From contig NZ_SZPQ01000006.1 in assembly GCF_005217455.1 (NCBI RefSeq), forward strand, positions 161,282-225,281: a DNA stretch of 64,000 nt, written 5' to 3'. The DNA comes from Martelella alba (lineage in GTDB: Bacteria > Pseudomonadota > Gammaproteobacteria > Enterobacterales > Enterobacteriaceae). The notes beneath the pieces were generated by a model. The model had not been told where the DNA came from, searched no databases, and saw only the letters and a list, made by a program, of their open reading frames with translations. This document shows positions 37,266-49,584 of the stretch, one piece after another (positions within the stretch are counted from its first letter, which is position 1; each line of letters opens with the position of its first letter). Both the position numbers and the translations under genes were made by a program.

Positions 37266-38525
37266 ATGACGTTTTCGCTTTTCGGCCAGAAATTCACCCG
37301 CCGTTCCGGGATAGCCCAGCTTATGGACGATATGAACGACGGTTTGCGCACCCCCGGCGCCATCATGCTGGGCGGAGGTAACCCCGCCGCCATTCCCGCC
37401 ATGGAAGACTACTTTCATCAATTATTGCAATCCGTGCTGGCGGATGGGACGCTTAGCGAGGCCATATGCAATTACGACGGCCCCCAAGGTAAAAATAGTC
37501 TGTTGGAAACCTTGGCGGCGTTGTTGCGCCAGGAATTCGGCTGGAACATAACGGCGCGGAACATCGCTTTAACCAACGGCAGCCAAAGCGCTTTCTTTTA
37601 CTTGTTCAATCTTTATGCCGGACGCGGCGAAGACGGCGGTTTGCGCAAGGTGCTTTTCCCGCTGGCGCCCGAATACCTGGGCTACGCCGATGCCGGGCTG
37701 GAGGAGCATATGTTTGCTTCCGCCAAACCGAATATCGCGCATCTCCCGGAAGGGCAATTCAAATACCACGTGGATTTCGAACATCTCGACATTGGCGAGG
37801 ATATCGGCCTGATTTGCGTGTCACGTCCCACCAATCCCACCGGAAACGTGATAACCGATCGGGAGTTACTGCATTTGGACACCCTCGCCCGGCAACATCG
37901 CATACCCTTGCTGATTGATAATGCCTATGGCTTGCCTTTCCCGGGCATTATCTTCGCCAAAGCCACATTGCTGTGGAATCCGAATATCATCTTGTGCATG
38001 AGCCTGTCCAAGCTGGGTTTGCCGGGCGTTCGCTGCGGCATCGTCATTGCCGGCGAAGAGGTGATCTCGGCCATCAGCAATATGAACGGCATCATCAGTT
38101 TGGCGCCCGGCAGTCTTGGTCCGGCCATGGCGGCTGCTATGATTCGGCGCGGCGACCTGCTGCGCTTATCCAACGAGGTGATTCGGCCTTTCTATCAAGA
38201 GCGGGTACGGCAAACCCTCGCGATTATGCGGCGTTATTTGCCGCCGGAGCGTTGCCTGATACACAAACCCGAAGGCGCCATTTTCCTTTGGCTGTGGTTT
38301 CCCAATCTGCCCATAACGACAGAAACCCTTTATCAACGGTTGAAACGCCGCGGCGTGTTTATGGTGCCCGGCGACGACTTCTTCCCCGGGCTCGACGAGG
38401 ATTGGCCCCATGCCCATCAGTGCATGCGCATGAATTACGTACCGGAGGCAGAGAAAATTGAACAGGGTATCGCCATTCTGGCGGAGGAAATCGAACAGGC
38501 GCATCGCGATGCGGCCAACGGCTAG
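37266..38525 (+). CDS. avtA: Valine--pyruvate aminotransferase AvtA
   Basis: PLP-dependent class I/II aminotransferase making valine or alanine from the alternate keto acids (transaminase C). 419 aa from ATG at 37266, where homology to E. coli AvtA (417 aa) begins with MTFSLFGQKFTRRSGI; the frame is open upstream to 37197. The PLP lysine is in LCMSLSKLGLPG; other landmarks are LCV-type SRPTNPTGNV and the final HQCMRMNYV. The ribosome site is poor. A strong GC hairpin follows the stop. Confidence 0.95.
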   Translation: MTFSLFGQKFTRRSGIAQLMDDMNDGLRTPGAIMLGGGNPAAIPAMEDYFHQLLQSVLADGTLSEAICNYDGPQGKNSLLETLAALLRQEFGWNITARNIALTNGSQSAFFYLFNLYAGRGEDGGLRKVLFPLAPEYLGYADAGLEEHMFASAKPNIAHLPEGQFKYHVDFEHLDIGEDIGLICVSRPTNPTGNVITDRELLHLDTLARQHRIPLLIDNAYGLPFPGIIFAKATLLWNPNIILCMSLSKLGLPGVRCGIVIAGEEVISAISNMNGIISLAPGSLGPAMAAAMIRRGDLLRLSNEVIRPFYQERVRQTLAIMRRYLPPERCLIHKPEGAIFLWLWFPNLPITTETLYQRLKRRGVFMVPGDDFFPGLDEDWPHAHQCMRMNYVPEAEKIEQGIAILAEEIEQAHRDAANG

Positions 38526-38540
38526 CCAATCGATTTAAGG

Positions 38541-38565
38541 CGCCGCCGGTATCATGCCGGCGGCG
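38541..38565 (+). terminator. GC-rich hairpin after avtA
   Basis: CGCCGCCGG and CCGGCGGCG pair perfectly around a seven-base loop 15 bases past the avtA stop. No T run follows, so termination is uncertain. Confidence 0.4.
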
Positions 38566-38673
38566 GGACCCGTGGCATACTCGCCACAGATCGCGCGGCG
38601 TCTTCGCTGACCGCGGCGCGAAGCGTCAGAGTGGTGATCCGTTATGCCTCATGCCATCACTTTACTGCCGGCG

Positions 38674-39129
38674 TTATTCGCCGGCATCGGGTTGATGCTC
38701 CAGGACCCGTGGATTCACACTGCCGGCAATGGCAATTTTGCGTGGTTGCAGTGCTTCGGGGATCTGGCGTTCCAAATCAATATGCAGCAAACCGTTAATA
38801 AATTCCGCCTGGGTCACCGACATATGCTCCGCCAAAGTGAAACCAAGAGAAAAGGGCTTACAGACCAGGCCTTGATGCAAATATTCCACCTTGCGTTCCG
38901 GTAGCTCGGGTTTACCGGCGATAGTCAGCCGCGGCCCCTCTATTTCAATGGAAAGCTCTTCCTGGCGAAAACCCGCCAGCGCAAGGCTAATGCGATAATG
39001 GTTGTCATCGCTTTTTTCAATATTATAGGGGGGAAAACTGTAGGCATCCGGATCGCCCTGCATCGTACTGGCCAGTTTGTCGAAACCGATCCATTGACGA
39101 AAAAGGGGGGAAAGATCATAGTTACGCAT
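38674..39129 (-). CDS. ibpB: Small heat-shock protein IbpB
   Basis: Alpha-crystallin-type holdase, 151 aa, that binds unfolding proteins together with IbpA. The N-terminus [19 protein letters not shown], the central crystallin domain (about 35-125) and the C-terminal IxI-like motif in PRKIAIAG are all present. The 115-base gap after ibpA contains CTCGCTTCAAAGAAGGAG just before the start, which can fold so that the ribosome site is paired, consistent with its own RNA thermometer. Confidence 0.93.
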   Translation of the reverse strand: MRNYDLSPLFRQWIGFDKLASTMQGDPDAYSFPPYNIEKSDDNHYRISLALAGFRQEELSIEIEGPRLTIAGKPELPERKVEYLHQGLVCKPFSLGFTLAEHMSVTQAEFINGLLHIDLERQIPEALQPRKIAIAGSVNPRVLEHQPDAGE

Positions 39130-39244
39130 GGTATTTACTCCTTCTTTGAAGCGAGATAAATCGTTTAACCGCTCTTGATTAAGCCAGCCCCCGTAATTCG
39201 GCGGGCAGACGTGATAACATTACCGGGTTTCAAGCCACCAAGGT

Positions 39245-39658
39245 TTATTTGATTTCGATACGGCGCGGTTTCAATGTTTCCGGAATCACGCGTTCCAAAT
39301 CAATATAAAGCAACCCATTTTCCAGTACGGCGCCCTTAATTTGGATATGTTCAGCCAGTTGGAATTTACGTTCAAAGTTGCGCTCGGCGATACCCTGATA
39401 AAGGTAGTTGCGTTCCCGTGGTTCGTCATTATGGGCACCCTTAACCACCAGGAGGTTATCGTGGGCGGTGATATCCAGTTCCTGTTCGGCGAATCCGGCA
39501 ACGGCTATGGCGACGCGGTATTGGTTTTCATTGACCAACTCCACATTATAAGGCGGGTATCCGCCGTTGCTCTGGGACTGCCCGGACTCAAGCAAGTTAA
39601 CCAAGCGATCAAAACCGATGGCGGACCGATATAACGGGGAAAAATCAAAGTTACGCAT
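39245..39658 (-). CDS. ibpA: Small heat-shock protein IbpA
   Basis: 137-aa alpha-crystallin-type heat-shock protein, the same length as E. coli IbpA. Starts [19 protein letters not shown]; the crystallin domain runs from about 36 to 125 and the C-terminal IEIK-type motif (PRRIEIK) is kept. The frame is open 150 bases further up, but that stretch is the leader. GGAGG lies nine bases before ATG. First gene of ibpAB, with a sigma-32 promoter and a long leader upstream. Confidence 0.95.
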   Translation of the reverse strand: MRNFDFSPLYRSAIGFDRLVNLLESGQSQSNGGYPPYNVELVNENQYRVAIAVAGFAEQELDITAHDNLLVVKGAHNDEPRERNYLYQGIAERNFERKFQLAEHIQIKGAVLENGLLYIDLERVIPETLKPRRIEIK

Positions 39659-39762
39659 GGCATTAGCCTCCAATAATTTAGCGAGGTGACATTCGACTCT
39701 CCTGATGGACGAGTCCGCGACCCGAACCCATACCCTTACGGCGCATGTCTGTTCCGGCCACA
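39659..39762 (-). promoter_or_regulatory. Possible ROSE-type RNA thermometer in ibpA leader
   Basis: The roughly 100-base leader ends CACCTCGCTAAATTATTGG followed by AGGC and the start. CCTC can pair with the GAGG of the ribosome site and the TCGCT fits the U(U/C)GCU signature of ROSE elements, which control ibpA in E. coli. The fold was judged by eye. Confidence 0.55.
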
Positions 39763-39768
39763 TTTTTA

Positions 39769-39796
39769 AAATGGTGACGCGCGATGGATTTTCAAG
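39769..39796 (-). promoter_or_regulatory. Sigma-32 promoter of ibpAB
   Basis: CTTGAAA and CACCATTT are separated by 13 bases on the minus strand, against the sigma-32 consensus CTTGAAA-N11-16-CCCCATnT. Lies about 110 bases before the ibpA start. Confidence 0.8.
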
Positions 39797-39874
39797 GCGA
39801 AAATGCAAAAAATATTTCCCATTAAGGGAAAAAACACATAGAAAAGCCTATTATGAACGCGCCGGATGCGCATT

Positions 39875-39933
39875 TATACTCGTCATAAATCACGTCGTTT
39901 CTTGGTTGGCAACGCTCGCTCACCCTGGACACG
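39875..39933 (-). repeat. Truncated ERIC copy
   Basis: Starts TATACTCGTCATAAATCACG and reaches GCTCGCTCACCCTGGACAC, covering one arm and part of the core of an ERIC. The second half is missing. Confidence 0.65.
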
Positions 39934-40030
39934 GAATCATCAATGCATCTGGGGATATAGGCATACATTTCGAATAATGATCGTGTTAAGCGTTCATTAG
40001 GCAAAATCAATGACAGATTAATGGATGTAG

Positions 40031-40366
40031 ATGGCTATGTTCAAAAAGACACTACTGTTTCTTACAGCAAGCTGCGCTTTGTTGGGCAGCAACGGATGTT
40101 CCAGCGTGATGACCCATACCGGCCCCAACCAGGGGTATTACCCCGGTACCCGCGCCAGTTTGAAGGTGCTGGAAGACGACCATTCGGGCTGGACCATGAA
40201 ACCCTTTGCGGCCATCGACCTGCCGTTTTCGGCGCTGCTCGATACCTTATTGCTGCCATATGATTATCTGCGCAAAGACAGCGACAAGGCCCTTGACTCA
40301 CCCCGTGAACGGATCCTGCACGGTTCGACCCCGTCCTCGGCCAACCAGGCCACCCCTGCTTCATGA
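40031..40366 (+). CDS. yidQ: YidQ/YceK-family lipoprotein
   Basis: 111-aa predicted outer-membrane lipoprotein of the DUF1375 family. Signal KKTLLFLTASCALLGSNGC with lipobox SNGC, followed directly by SSVMTHTGPNQGYYPGTRAS and the family segment LPFSALLDTLLLPYDYLRKDS. It closely matches E. coli YidQ, which is likewise beside ibpA. ATG at 40031 or 40037 can serve as start. Divergent from ibpAB. Function unknown. Confidence 0.9.
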   Translation: MAMFKKTLLFLTASCALLGSNGCSSVMTHTGPNQGYYPGTRASLKVLEDDHSGWTMKPFAAIDLPFSALLDTLLLPYDYLRKDSDKALDSPRERILHGSTPSSANQATPAS

Positions 40367-40456
40367 AACCCGCCGCGCATCCGTGTCATTCGCCAGTCCG
40401 CCGCGCCAGCGGCAATGGCCAGGGTGATGGACGGCGGTGAATCGGCCCAGACGCGC

Positions 40457-42046
40457 CTAAAGCCACGGGCGCATTTTATCCATGGCCTGCTGCTCTTCGT
40501 CGTACATCCGCAAATACACTTCGTATTTCGCCTGATGAAAATCGGCATAACGCGCATCGGCTTTTATACTGTCACCTGGTCGCACCAAGGCCCGCGCGGC
40601 TTCGGTCAAGGTAGGGTAGCTACCGGCGGCAACCGCGCCCAGCAGGGCGGCGCCCAACGTGACGACATCATCCTCCGCGGATAATGCGATATCGCACCCC
40701 GTCACATTGGCATACTCACGCAGCCACAAAGGGTTTTTTGTCGCCCCCCCGCAAATTGTCAATCGCGTAATATGGTGGCCGGATTGGTTCATGGCATCAA
40801 TGATATGGCGGGTACCATAGGCGATAGCCTGCAAGGTCGCCAAATAAAGGCGGGCCAGGGCATCGGGTCCCTGCTCCAGAGTCAACCCCATCACTGCGCC
40901 GCGGGCATCGGGATTAGCCCGCGGGGATCGGTTGCCGTAATGGTCCGCCAGCACATGCAGTTGTCGTGTGGGCAGGGGTTCCCGTCGCTCAAGATCTGCG
41001 ACCCATTCATTAAGAAGACGATATTCACTGCACCGCCGCTCGGCCGCCTGTTGTTGCAAAGACGGCCAGACCGCGTGCTGCCGCAACGTCCAGTCAACCA
41101 ACGCGCCGGCGGCGCTTTGTCCCCCTTCGCTCAGCCATTGATCCGGCAGCATCGCGCCCCAATACGGCCCCCAGACCCCGGGGACATGCACTTCGCGGGG
41201 GCTGACCAGCATATGGCAATTGGATGTTCCGCTTATCAGCGCCAGCGCGCCTTCGGGATGAGAACCGACCAAGGCCAATCCGCCCGCATGGGCATCAATA
41301 ATTCCCCCGGCCACGGTAACGGCCGTGGTCAGTCCGCACTGTTCGGCCGTTGCCTGGCTTAAATTACCGGCGGACTGCCCCAGCTCAAGAATGGCTCGCG
41401 GTACTTTATCCAAGACATCGGTCAGATTCACCGCCTCCAGGAGCGATGCGCTGAATCGACGCTCGTGCGCCAGATAATTCCATTTGCACGTCAAGGTACA
41501 AACGCTGGCGACATCCCTGCCGGTCGCCCGCCATACCAGATAATCCGCCAAATCAAAAAATCGCCAGGCATCCTGATAGCGTTGGGGAAAATTGCGCTTA
41601 AGCCACAGGACCTTCGGCAATTCCATTTCCACGCTGACCTCCCCGCCGACATAGGCCAGCGCGGCATCGCCGGTCGCATTGATGGCCCGCGTTTCCTCCA
41701 CGGCACGGTGGTCCATCCACATGATGATATCCCGACCGGCATCGCCGTCCTCGGCGACGGAAATCCCGCAACCTTGCCTGTCTACCGCCACCAGGGAACA
41801 GGTGGCGTCAAATCCCAGCGAAACCACCGAAGCCGGTGAAATACCCGCATGCTGTACCGCCTCCTGGATGGCTTCACAAACATGCTGCCAGATTTGTTGC
41901 GACGATTGCTCCACCACGCCCGGCCGCGGGTGGAATTGACTGATCTGGCGCACCGCGAAGGCGAGCCGCCGACCCTGCGGGTTAAAAACACCCGCGCGAA
42001 CGCTGGCGGATCCCACATCCACGCCGATAAAGTGCTGGGCTGTCAT
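40457..42046 (-). CDS. FGGY-family pentulose kinase
   Basis: 529-aa sugar kinase with the two-lobed actin-like fold: phosphate-1 loop IGVDVGSASVRAGVF near residue 6, the catalytic Asp in the GGIIDAHAGGLAL region, the SGTSNCHM adenosine segment and LTICGGATKNPLWL, corresponding to the FGGY signature area. The order of motifs resembles the D-ribulokinase branch (FGGY/RbtK type), so D-ribulose is the best guess. GGAG precedes ATG at 42046 at six bases; ATG at 42058 is weaker. No pentitol dehydrogenase or transporter is beside it. Confidence 0.82.
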   Translation of the reverse strand: MTAQHFIGVDVGSASVRAGVFNPQGRRLAFAVRQISQFHPRPGVVEQSSQQIWQHVCEAIQEAVQHAGISPASVVSLGFDATCSLVAVDRQGCGISVAEDGDAGRDIIMWMDHRAVEETRAINATGDAALAYVGGEVSVEMELPKVLWLKRNFPQRYQDAWRFFDLADYLVWRATGRDVASVCTLTCKWNYLAHERRFSASLLEAVNLTDVLDKVPRAILELGQSAGNLSQATAEQCGLTTAVTVAGGIIDAHAGGLALVGSHPEGALALISGTSNCHMLVSPREVHVPGVWGPYWGAMLPDQWLSEGGQSAAGALVDWTLRQHAVWPSLQQQAAERRCSEYRLLNEWVADLERREPLPTRQLHVLADHYGNRSPRANPDARGAVMGLTLEQGPDALARLYLATLQAIAYGTRHIIDAMNQSGHHITRLTICGGATKNPLWLREYANVTGCDIALSAEDDVVTLGAALLGAVAAGSYPTLTEAARALVRPGDSIKADARYADFHQAKYEVYLRMYDEEQQAMDKMRPWL

Positions 42047-42200
42047 ATTGATCTCCAAGCTATCTCGAGTTAGCTATCACAACAAAGCATAATAACAAAG
42101 AATTGACACCACTCAACAGATTACATTAAAAATTGTGAGTGGGATCAGATAGATTTTAATCCCCATCCGGCATGCCTTGCTATCTTGGCCTGAATGTCTC

Positions 42201-42312
42201 TATACCCTAAATACGTCAAGTTGCATCGCGGCGGCAAGTGAGCGAGTCCCCAGGAGCTTAGATCACTATGTGACTGGGGTGAGAGAACGCAGCTTGAAGT
42301 ATGACGAGTATA
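42201..42312 (+). repeat. ERIC element (16 bp short)
   Basis: Contains the ERIC core GAGTCCCCAGGAGCTTAGAT and GTGACTGGGGTGAGAGAACG with both outer arms (TATACCCTAAATACGTCAAG and CTTGAAGTATGACGAGTATA). At 112 bp it lacks about 15 bases of the distal arm relative to the 127-bp copy at 45671. Confidence 0.88.
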
Positions 42313-42534
42313 TTCACAAAGTCACATGGGACAAACCATGCTATGCGCTGATAGCGGAATACTATTGTGGGGTTATTTATAAAGCTTATGCTATATTTTA
42401 AACCGGTATGCAACCATCAAAAATTCTATTCTGGATAATATCCCGATGATTCAACACTGAAGTACCCTCTAAAAAAATTTATTGTCAAAATCGCTACTTG
42501 ATAATTTTTGTCCGGTATCAATGGAGAGAGCACC

Positions 42535-43521
42535 ATGAAAATCATGCGTTTCCTTCTAGAGAACAAAAAAATTTATGAAAATTATCCTGTACAGGGAAGA
42601 AACGAAAAGAATACTTTATCCAAGGGTTTGCAAAAAGCCACCCAGTCCCATGCGGTATTGTCTGAAACACCGCCTACCGCTCACCCCCTTCCTGGGGCGC
42701 CGCACAATAAAATAGCCATCGACTTGTCACGCCTGTTCCCGTGCCGCCACGAAACCGCGATGGTTGATATTGAGCAACGTTTTCCCCTTAATTTGTCCGT
42801 CTCGCGCAATAGAGAGAACGTCGGTGAAAAGCGACTATCCCGGCCGCTGACAGACCTGCTTTCTTTAACGCAAAACACCCCACGCAAGTATAATCCCGTA
42901 AAAAGTGAACATCCCGTCATTGCCGGCGGCAAACCCCTAAGAAATAACTTTCCGCCAAGAACCTATGATGAAAAATGCGCCATTGTGTTTGAAGCCTGCT
43001 TGCCTGATTCTTGCTGTACCTGGACTGCTTACCGCCATAACATTCCTCATCAATATATCTTTGAATGGTGCAAAAATTTTTACGGCATGACCATCAGAGA
43101 GTTAAAAAATAAGTTGGATAATAACGAAATCAGATTACTTATTTACCGTAAAAGAGAAAGAGAAGACGTATTGAGTTCAATGGCGTATCAACACGAAAAA
43201 AAAAGAAAAAGAAATTTCACTGAAGAACAGAAAAAAAATTTTATCGAGGAGAGTTGTAAAGAAAATATCTCGGTGTATACCGTTTCACGACGGCATAATC
43301 TCTCTCCTCCGCTGATCTATCGCTGGTGCAAAGATATCCATCACATCAATTTACGGGAATACCGCCAACGACAGCAACGCTTCTGGACAGCAGAGCAGCA
43401 AAAGACATCCCAGAATCCCTTCCCTAGCGAGCGGCGCCATGAATCACGGCCGCAAACCAGTACCCCGGGCAAGGTTGCCATGACAGAACCGGTTCAGCCC
43501 GAAAGCCCCAGGCCGGCATAG
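42535..43521 (+). CDS. Protein with two tandem transposase-type HTH units
   Basis: 328 aa, AT-richer than its neighbours. Residues 144-182 (ending YRHNIPHQYIFEWCKNF) and 227-268 (ending SRRHNLSPPLIYRWCKDI) are two copies of the helix-turn-helix seen in IS3/IS66 OrfA proteins, separated by a charged linker. The first 140 residues are Pro/Ser/Asn-rich and match nothing I know, as does the Gln/Ser/Pro-rich tail. No OrfB, DDE domain or inverted repeats surround it, so it is not a working insertion sequence. GGAGAG precedes ATG at four bases. It converges with yidA, 24 bases apart. It could be a domesticated DNA-binding protein. Confidence 0.65.
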   Translation: MKIMRFLLENKKIYENYPVQGRNEKNTLSKGLQKATQSHAVLSETPPTAHPLPGAPHNKIAIDLSRLFPCRHETAMVDIEQRFPLNLSVSRNRENVGEKRLSRPLTDLLSLTQNTPRKYNPVKSEHPVIAGGKPLRNNFPPRTYDEKCAIVFEACLPDSCCTWTAYRHNIPHQYIFEWCKNFYGMTIRELKNKLDNNEIRLLIYRKREREDVLSSMAYQHEKKRKRNFTEEQKKNFIEESCKENISVYTVSRRHNLSPPLIYRWCKDIHHINLREYRQRQQRFWTAEQQKTSQNPFPSERRHESRPQTSTPGKVAMTEPVQPESPRPA

Positions 43522-43545
43522 CATTCGGCCGTGACACCCGAGAAA

Positions 43546-44370
43546 TCACGCTATCCGGGAACTCAGGACAAATTTTTCAATCGCCAGCGCGACACCGTCT
43601 TCCCGATTGGTTCTGGTCACAAACTGGCTGGCGGCCTTGATTTCATCAATGGCGTTACCCATCGCCACGCCGGTGCCGGCATATTCGATCATCGCCAGGT
43701 CATTGGCGTGGTCGCCAATGGCCATCACCTCTTCCGCCGACAGGTCGAGATGGCGGGCCAATGCCGCCACCGCCGTTCCTTTGTTGGCTTCCTTACGCAG
43801 CAACTCCAGATAATATTCCGCGCTTTTCATGATGGTATAACGCGCGAAAGCCTCCTGGGGAATGCGGCTGATTGCCTGATCAAGGATTTCCGGTTCATCA
43901 ATCATCATGACTTTCGGGAACGAGAGTTGCCGGTCCATTTCGTCAACCCGGCGGAATTTTAGGGGCATTCCCGTCAAATGGGCTTCATAAACCGTAAATC
44001 GACTGATATCCCGGTTGGCGGTGTACAGCGTCGTAAATGTTAGCGCGTGAAAATGTACATTCACTTGGCGAGATAGCGCTTCAAGATAGAGATAATCGGC
44101 AAAACTTAAGGGAGTTTGTGATACACAATCGCCATTGACAGTTCGTTGAACCAAAGCGCCATTATTGGTGATACAGTAATGGCCTTCATGTTGAAGATCC
44201 AGTTCCTTCAGATAACGTTGGATACCGATAAACGGCCGCCCTGTGGTTAGCGCCACATAGACGCCTTTGTCACGCGCCGCGACTATGGCCTCCTTAACCG
44301 CGGGCGTTATTTCATGCTTATGATTCAACAATGTCCCGTCCATATCAATCGCAATCAGTTTTATCGCCAT
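43546..44370 (-). CDS. yidA: HAD-family sugar phosphatase YidA
   Basis: 274-aa Cof-type HAD phosphatase; E. coli YidA (270 aa) hydrolyses sugar phosphates. Motif I is IAIDMDGTLLN (nucleophile Asp9), motif II TTGR, motif III the KGTAV lysine and motif IV MAIGDHANDLAMIEYAG. The start at 44370 follows AAGGAGG; the open frame upstream crosses an ERIC element and is not coding. In E. coli yidA and yidB lie next to gyrB; here yidB is absent and a 1.6-kb repeat-rich gap intervenes. Confidence 0.95.
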   Translation of the reverse strand: MAIKLIAIDMDGTLLNHKHEITPAVKEAIVAARDKGVYVALTTGRPFIGIQRYLKELDLQHEGHYCITNNGALVQRTVNGDCVSQTPLSFADYLYLEALSRQVNVHFHALTFTTLYTANRDISRFTVYEAHLTGMPLKFRRVDEMDRQLSFPKVMMIDEPEILDQAISRIPQEAFARYTIMKSAEYYLELLRKEANKGTAVAALARHLDLSAEEVMAIGDHANDLAMIEYAGTGVAMGNAIDEIKAASQFVTRTNREDGVALAIEKFVLSSRIA

Positions 44371-44404
44371 CACACCTCCTTTAGCTTGTGGCGTACAACG
44401 TAGA

Positions 44405-44599
44405 CTCTGCATACTTAGAGTTGCATCGCGGCGGCAAGTGAGCGACAAATTCGTCGGGAACGCATTTGACCCGCCAAAGGCGGGCCTCCGGTGAGAAACA
44501 GAAGGTTTCCCACCATCCCCAGGAGCATAGCTGGCTAAGTGACTGGGGTGAGCGAGCGCAGCCAACAAAGAGGCAACGTGAAGTGTGGCGAGTAAAGAC
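44405..44599 (+). repeat. ERIC element with about 70-bp insertion
   Basis: Left arm TGCATCGCGGCGGCAAGTGAG, core ATCCCCAGGAGCATAGCTGG and AAGTGACTGGGGTGAGCGAG, and right arm GCCAACAAAGAGGCAACGTG are present. About 70 extra bases lie between left arm and core, containing CCGCCAAAGGCGGGCCTCCG, the same kind of insert as in the copy at 13621. Confidence 0.82.
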
Positions 44600-44818
44600 C
44601 GTTCCACCAACGTTAGGCACCTTGCTATCGACCGGATAATAATAACGCAAAGCTGTTGGCAAAAGTGAATATTTCGTGACTTTGCCCAACAATGGGAGGC
44701 GTGAAGAAAAGGGAATTTCTATCATTAACAATTCACATTGCAGCGCGGCAGGCCGTCAGGGCAAGCTCCAGAGGAGGGTTAGTTATGTCCACGCGCGCCA
44801 ACCGGACGGAAGACATGT

Positions 44819-45020
44819 CTATACTCGACACTCTTCACGCCCCCCTGCCAACCGCGTTTGCTTGCCCGGTCACAGTGTTGCCTGCGTACTCAGGCGTTAA
44901 GGTGCTTAGGCGTTATAAAAGACACCCTGTCTTTCAAGGTCCCCAGACGGCTAAATACCGTGGTGGCCGGGGAAAGCAAGCACCACCGACAAAGAGGCAA
45001 TGGCAAGTATACCAAGTATA
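44819..45020. repeat. Degenerate ERIC-like sequence
   Basis: Begins CTATACTCGACACTCTTCAC and ends ACAAAGAGGCAATGGCAAG then TATACCAAGTATA, matching both ERIC arms loosely. The core is strongly diverged, so this is an old copy. Confidence 0.5.
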
Positions 45021-45103
45021 GACATTCCATCAGAATAATTTATTATGCATGAGCGGGACGCAGTACCATTCATAACAATGAATCAATATAAGGAGGTCTA
45101 TTA

Positions 45104-45250
45104 ATGAAGGAAAAATTTTTCTTGAAACTTGATCCGAAGAACGGAATATTATTTATTGAACTTTGGCGGCTGGATGGAATGACAGTGACGCACTATCAGA
45201 TAGAAAGTCATCGGTTTCGATTAAGAAAGCACAGCCATACACTTCATTGA
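45104..45250 (+). CDS. Small hypothetical protein, 48 aa
   Basis: Starts MKEKFFLKLDPKNGILFIEL and ends with a basic, His/Arg-rich tail. A textbook AAGGAGGTC ribosome site sits seven bases before ATG, and the gene is preceded by an AT-rich stretch that could hold a promoter. The sequence is mixed charged and hydrophobic with no membrane segment, consistent with a small folded protein. No family recognised. It lies among ERIC copies, so acquisition with them or survival as a leftover are both possible. Confidence 0.5.
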   Translation: MKEKFFLKLDPKNGILFIELWRLDGMTVTHYQIESHRFRLRKHSHTLH

Positions 45251-45339
45251 AGTACCGCCTATATTTGTTGTCCCTAAAAGGGCTTTTTGTTAGCTGTGTT
45301 CGCGCGTTGGAGCAACCGCCGTCGGCAAGTTATAGTCGT

Positions 45340-45402
45340 TCCCGACGAATTTGTCACTCGTTTGACGCCGCAATGCAACTCGACGTAATTGGAGTATATA
45401 AT
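45340..45402 (-). repeat. Partial ERIC copy
   Basis: Contains CGACGAATTTGTCACTCG, GCCGCAATGCAACTCGACG and GGAGTATA, equal to one arm plus part of the internal insertion of longer ERIC variants. Confidence 0.6.
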
Positions 45403-45464
45403 AGTTTATTTCGTTAATCATTACTCCCATAGAAATACAGGGATTAGATCATTATTAAGGAAAC

Positions 45465-45490
45465 GCCGCGCCAATGTTAGTTGGCGCGGC
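45465..45490. terminator. Strong hairpin, possible terminator or RNA end
   Basis: GCCGCGCCAA and TTGGCGCGGC form a perfect 10-bp stem with a six-base loop. It lies 215 bases past the small gene at 45104. No T run follows, so its role is open. Confidence 0.4.
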
Positions 45491-45670
45491 AGTTACCGTT
45501 GTCGTTCCATTTAAATTGACTTACCCCTAACTCGACAACATCGGTATTATATAAGAAGTTCAACACTGATGTAAATATCTCCCGTGGCAATATAAGACAT
45601 TAGGTAATTCTTTAAAGTAAGAAATAAATTGTTAATTATAAAAAATAGTATTTTCAAATTATTCCTAATA

Positions 45671-45797
45671 TATACTCTATGTCATTCAAGTCGCATCGCG
45701 GCGGCAAGGGAGTCAGTCCCCGGGAGCATAGATCACGATGTGACTGGGGCGAGCAAGCGCCGCCAACAAAGAGGCAGCTTGAAGTATGACGAGTATA
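45671..45797 (+). repeat. Full-length 127-bp ERIC element
   Basis: Exactly 127 bases, the canonical ERIC size. Shows the arm TATACTCTATGTCATTCAAG, the core AGTCCCCGGGAGCATAGATC and GTGACTGGGGCGAGCAAGCG, and the terminal arm CTTGAAGTATGACGAGTATA. Confidence 0.93.
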
Positions 45798-45894
45798 AAG
45801 ATATTCAGCTTGTCTCAGCATGGGAAATAGCGCCTGCCGCCGCGCAGCGGCAACGGGGCGACACATTAACCGGAAACGCAATTACACCGCCATC

Positions 45895-46010
45895 AGCGCC
45901 TCCGGTGAGAGACAGGATGTCTCACACAACGTCCGGAGGCAGAGATAATGCTGTGACGGCAGCGGGCAAGCGCAGCCCATAAAGGGCGGCTTGCGGTTTG
46001 ACGAGAATTA
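45895..46010 (+). repeat. Degenerate ERIC-like sequence
   Basis: Contains GCCTCCGGTGAGAGACAGG, as in the insertion of the copy at 44405, then GTGACGGCAGCGGGCAAGCG and GGCGGCTTGCGGTTTGACGA, a diverged core and end arm. Lies just beyond the gyrB stop. Confidence 0.5.
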
Positions 46011-46034
46011 ACAATATATTGCCGTGGACCGGCA

Positions 46035-49561
<3,527 letters not shown>

Positions 49562-49584
49562 TCGATCACATTACCTTCGAATCC

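Larger units (their letters stand above)
44371..46034. other. Repeat-rich gap between yidA and gyrB
   Basis: 1.66 kb holding two clear ERIC copies, three degenerate or partial ones, a 10-bp perfect-stem hairpin and one small reading frame at 45104. No remnant of yidB was recognised. Open frames that cross the ERIC copies look like repeat sequence, not genes. Confidence 0.7.

Noticed and set aside
41465..41839. 124-aa plus-strand frame in the kinase gene
   Set aside because: Shadow of the minus-strand FGGY kinase.
44692..45021. 109-aa open frame between yidA and gyrB
   Set aside because: It runs through a degenerate ERIC copy and has the composition of repeat sequence.
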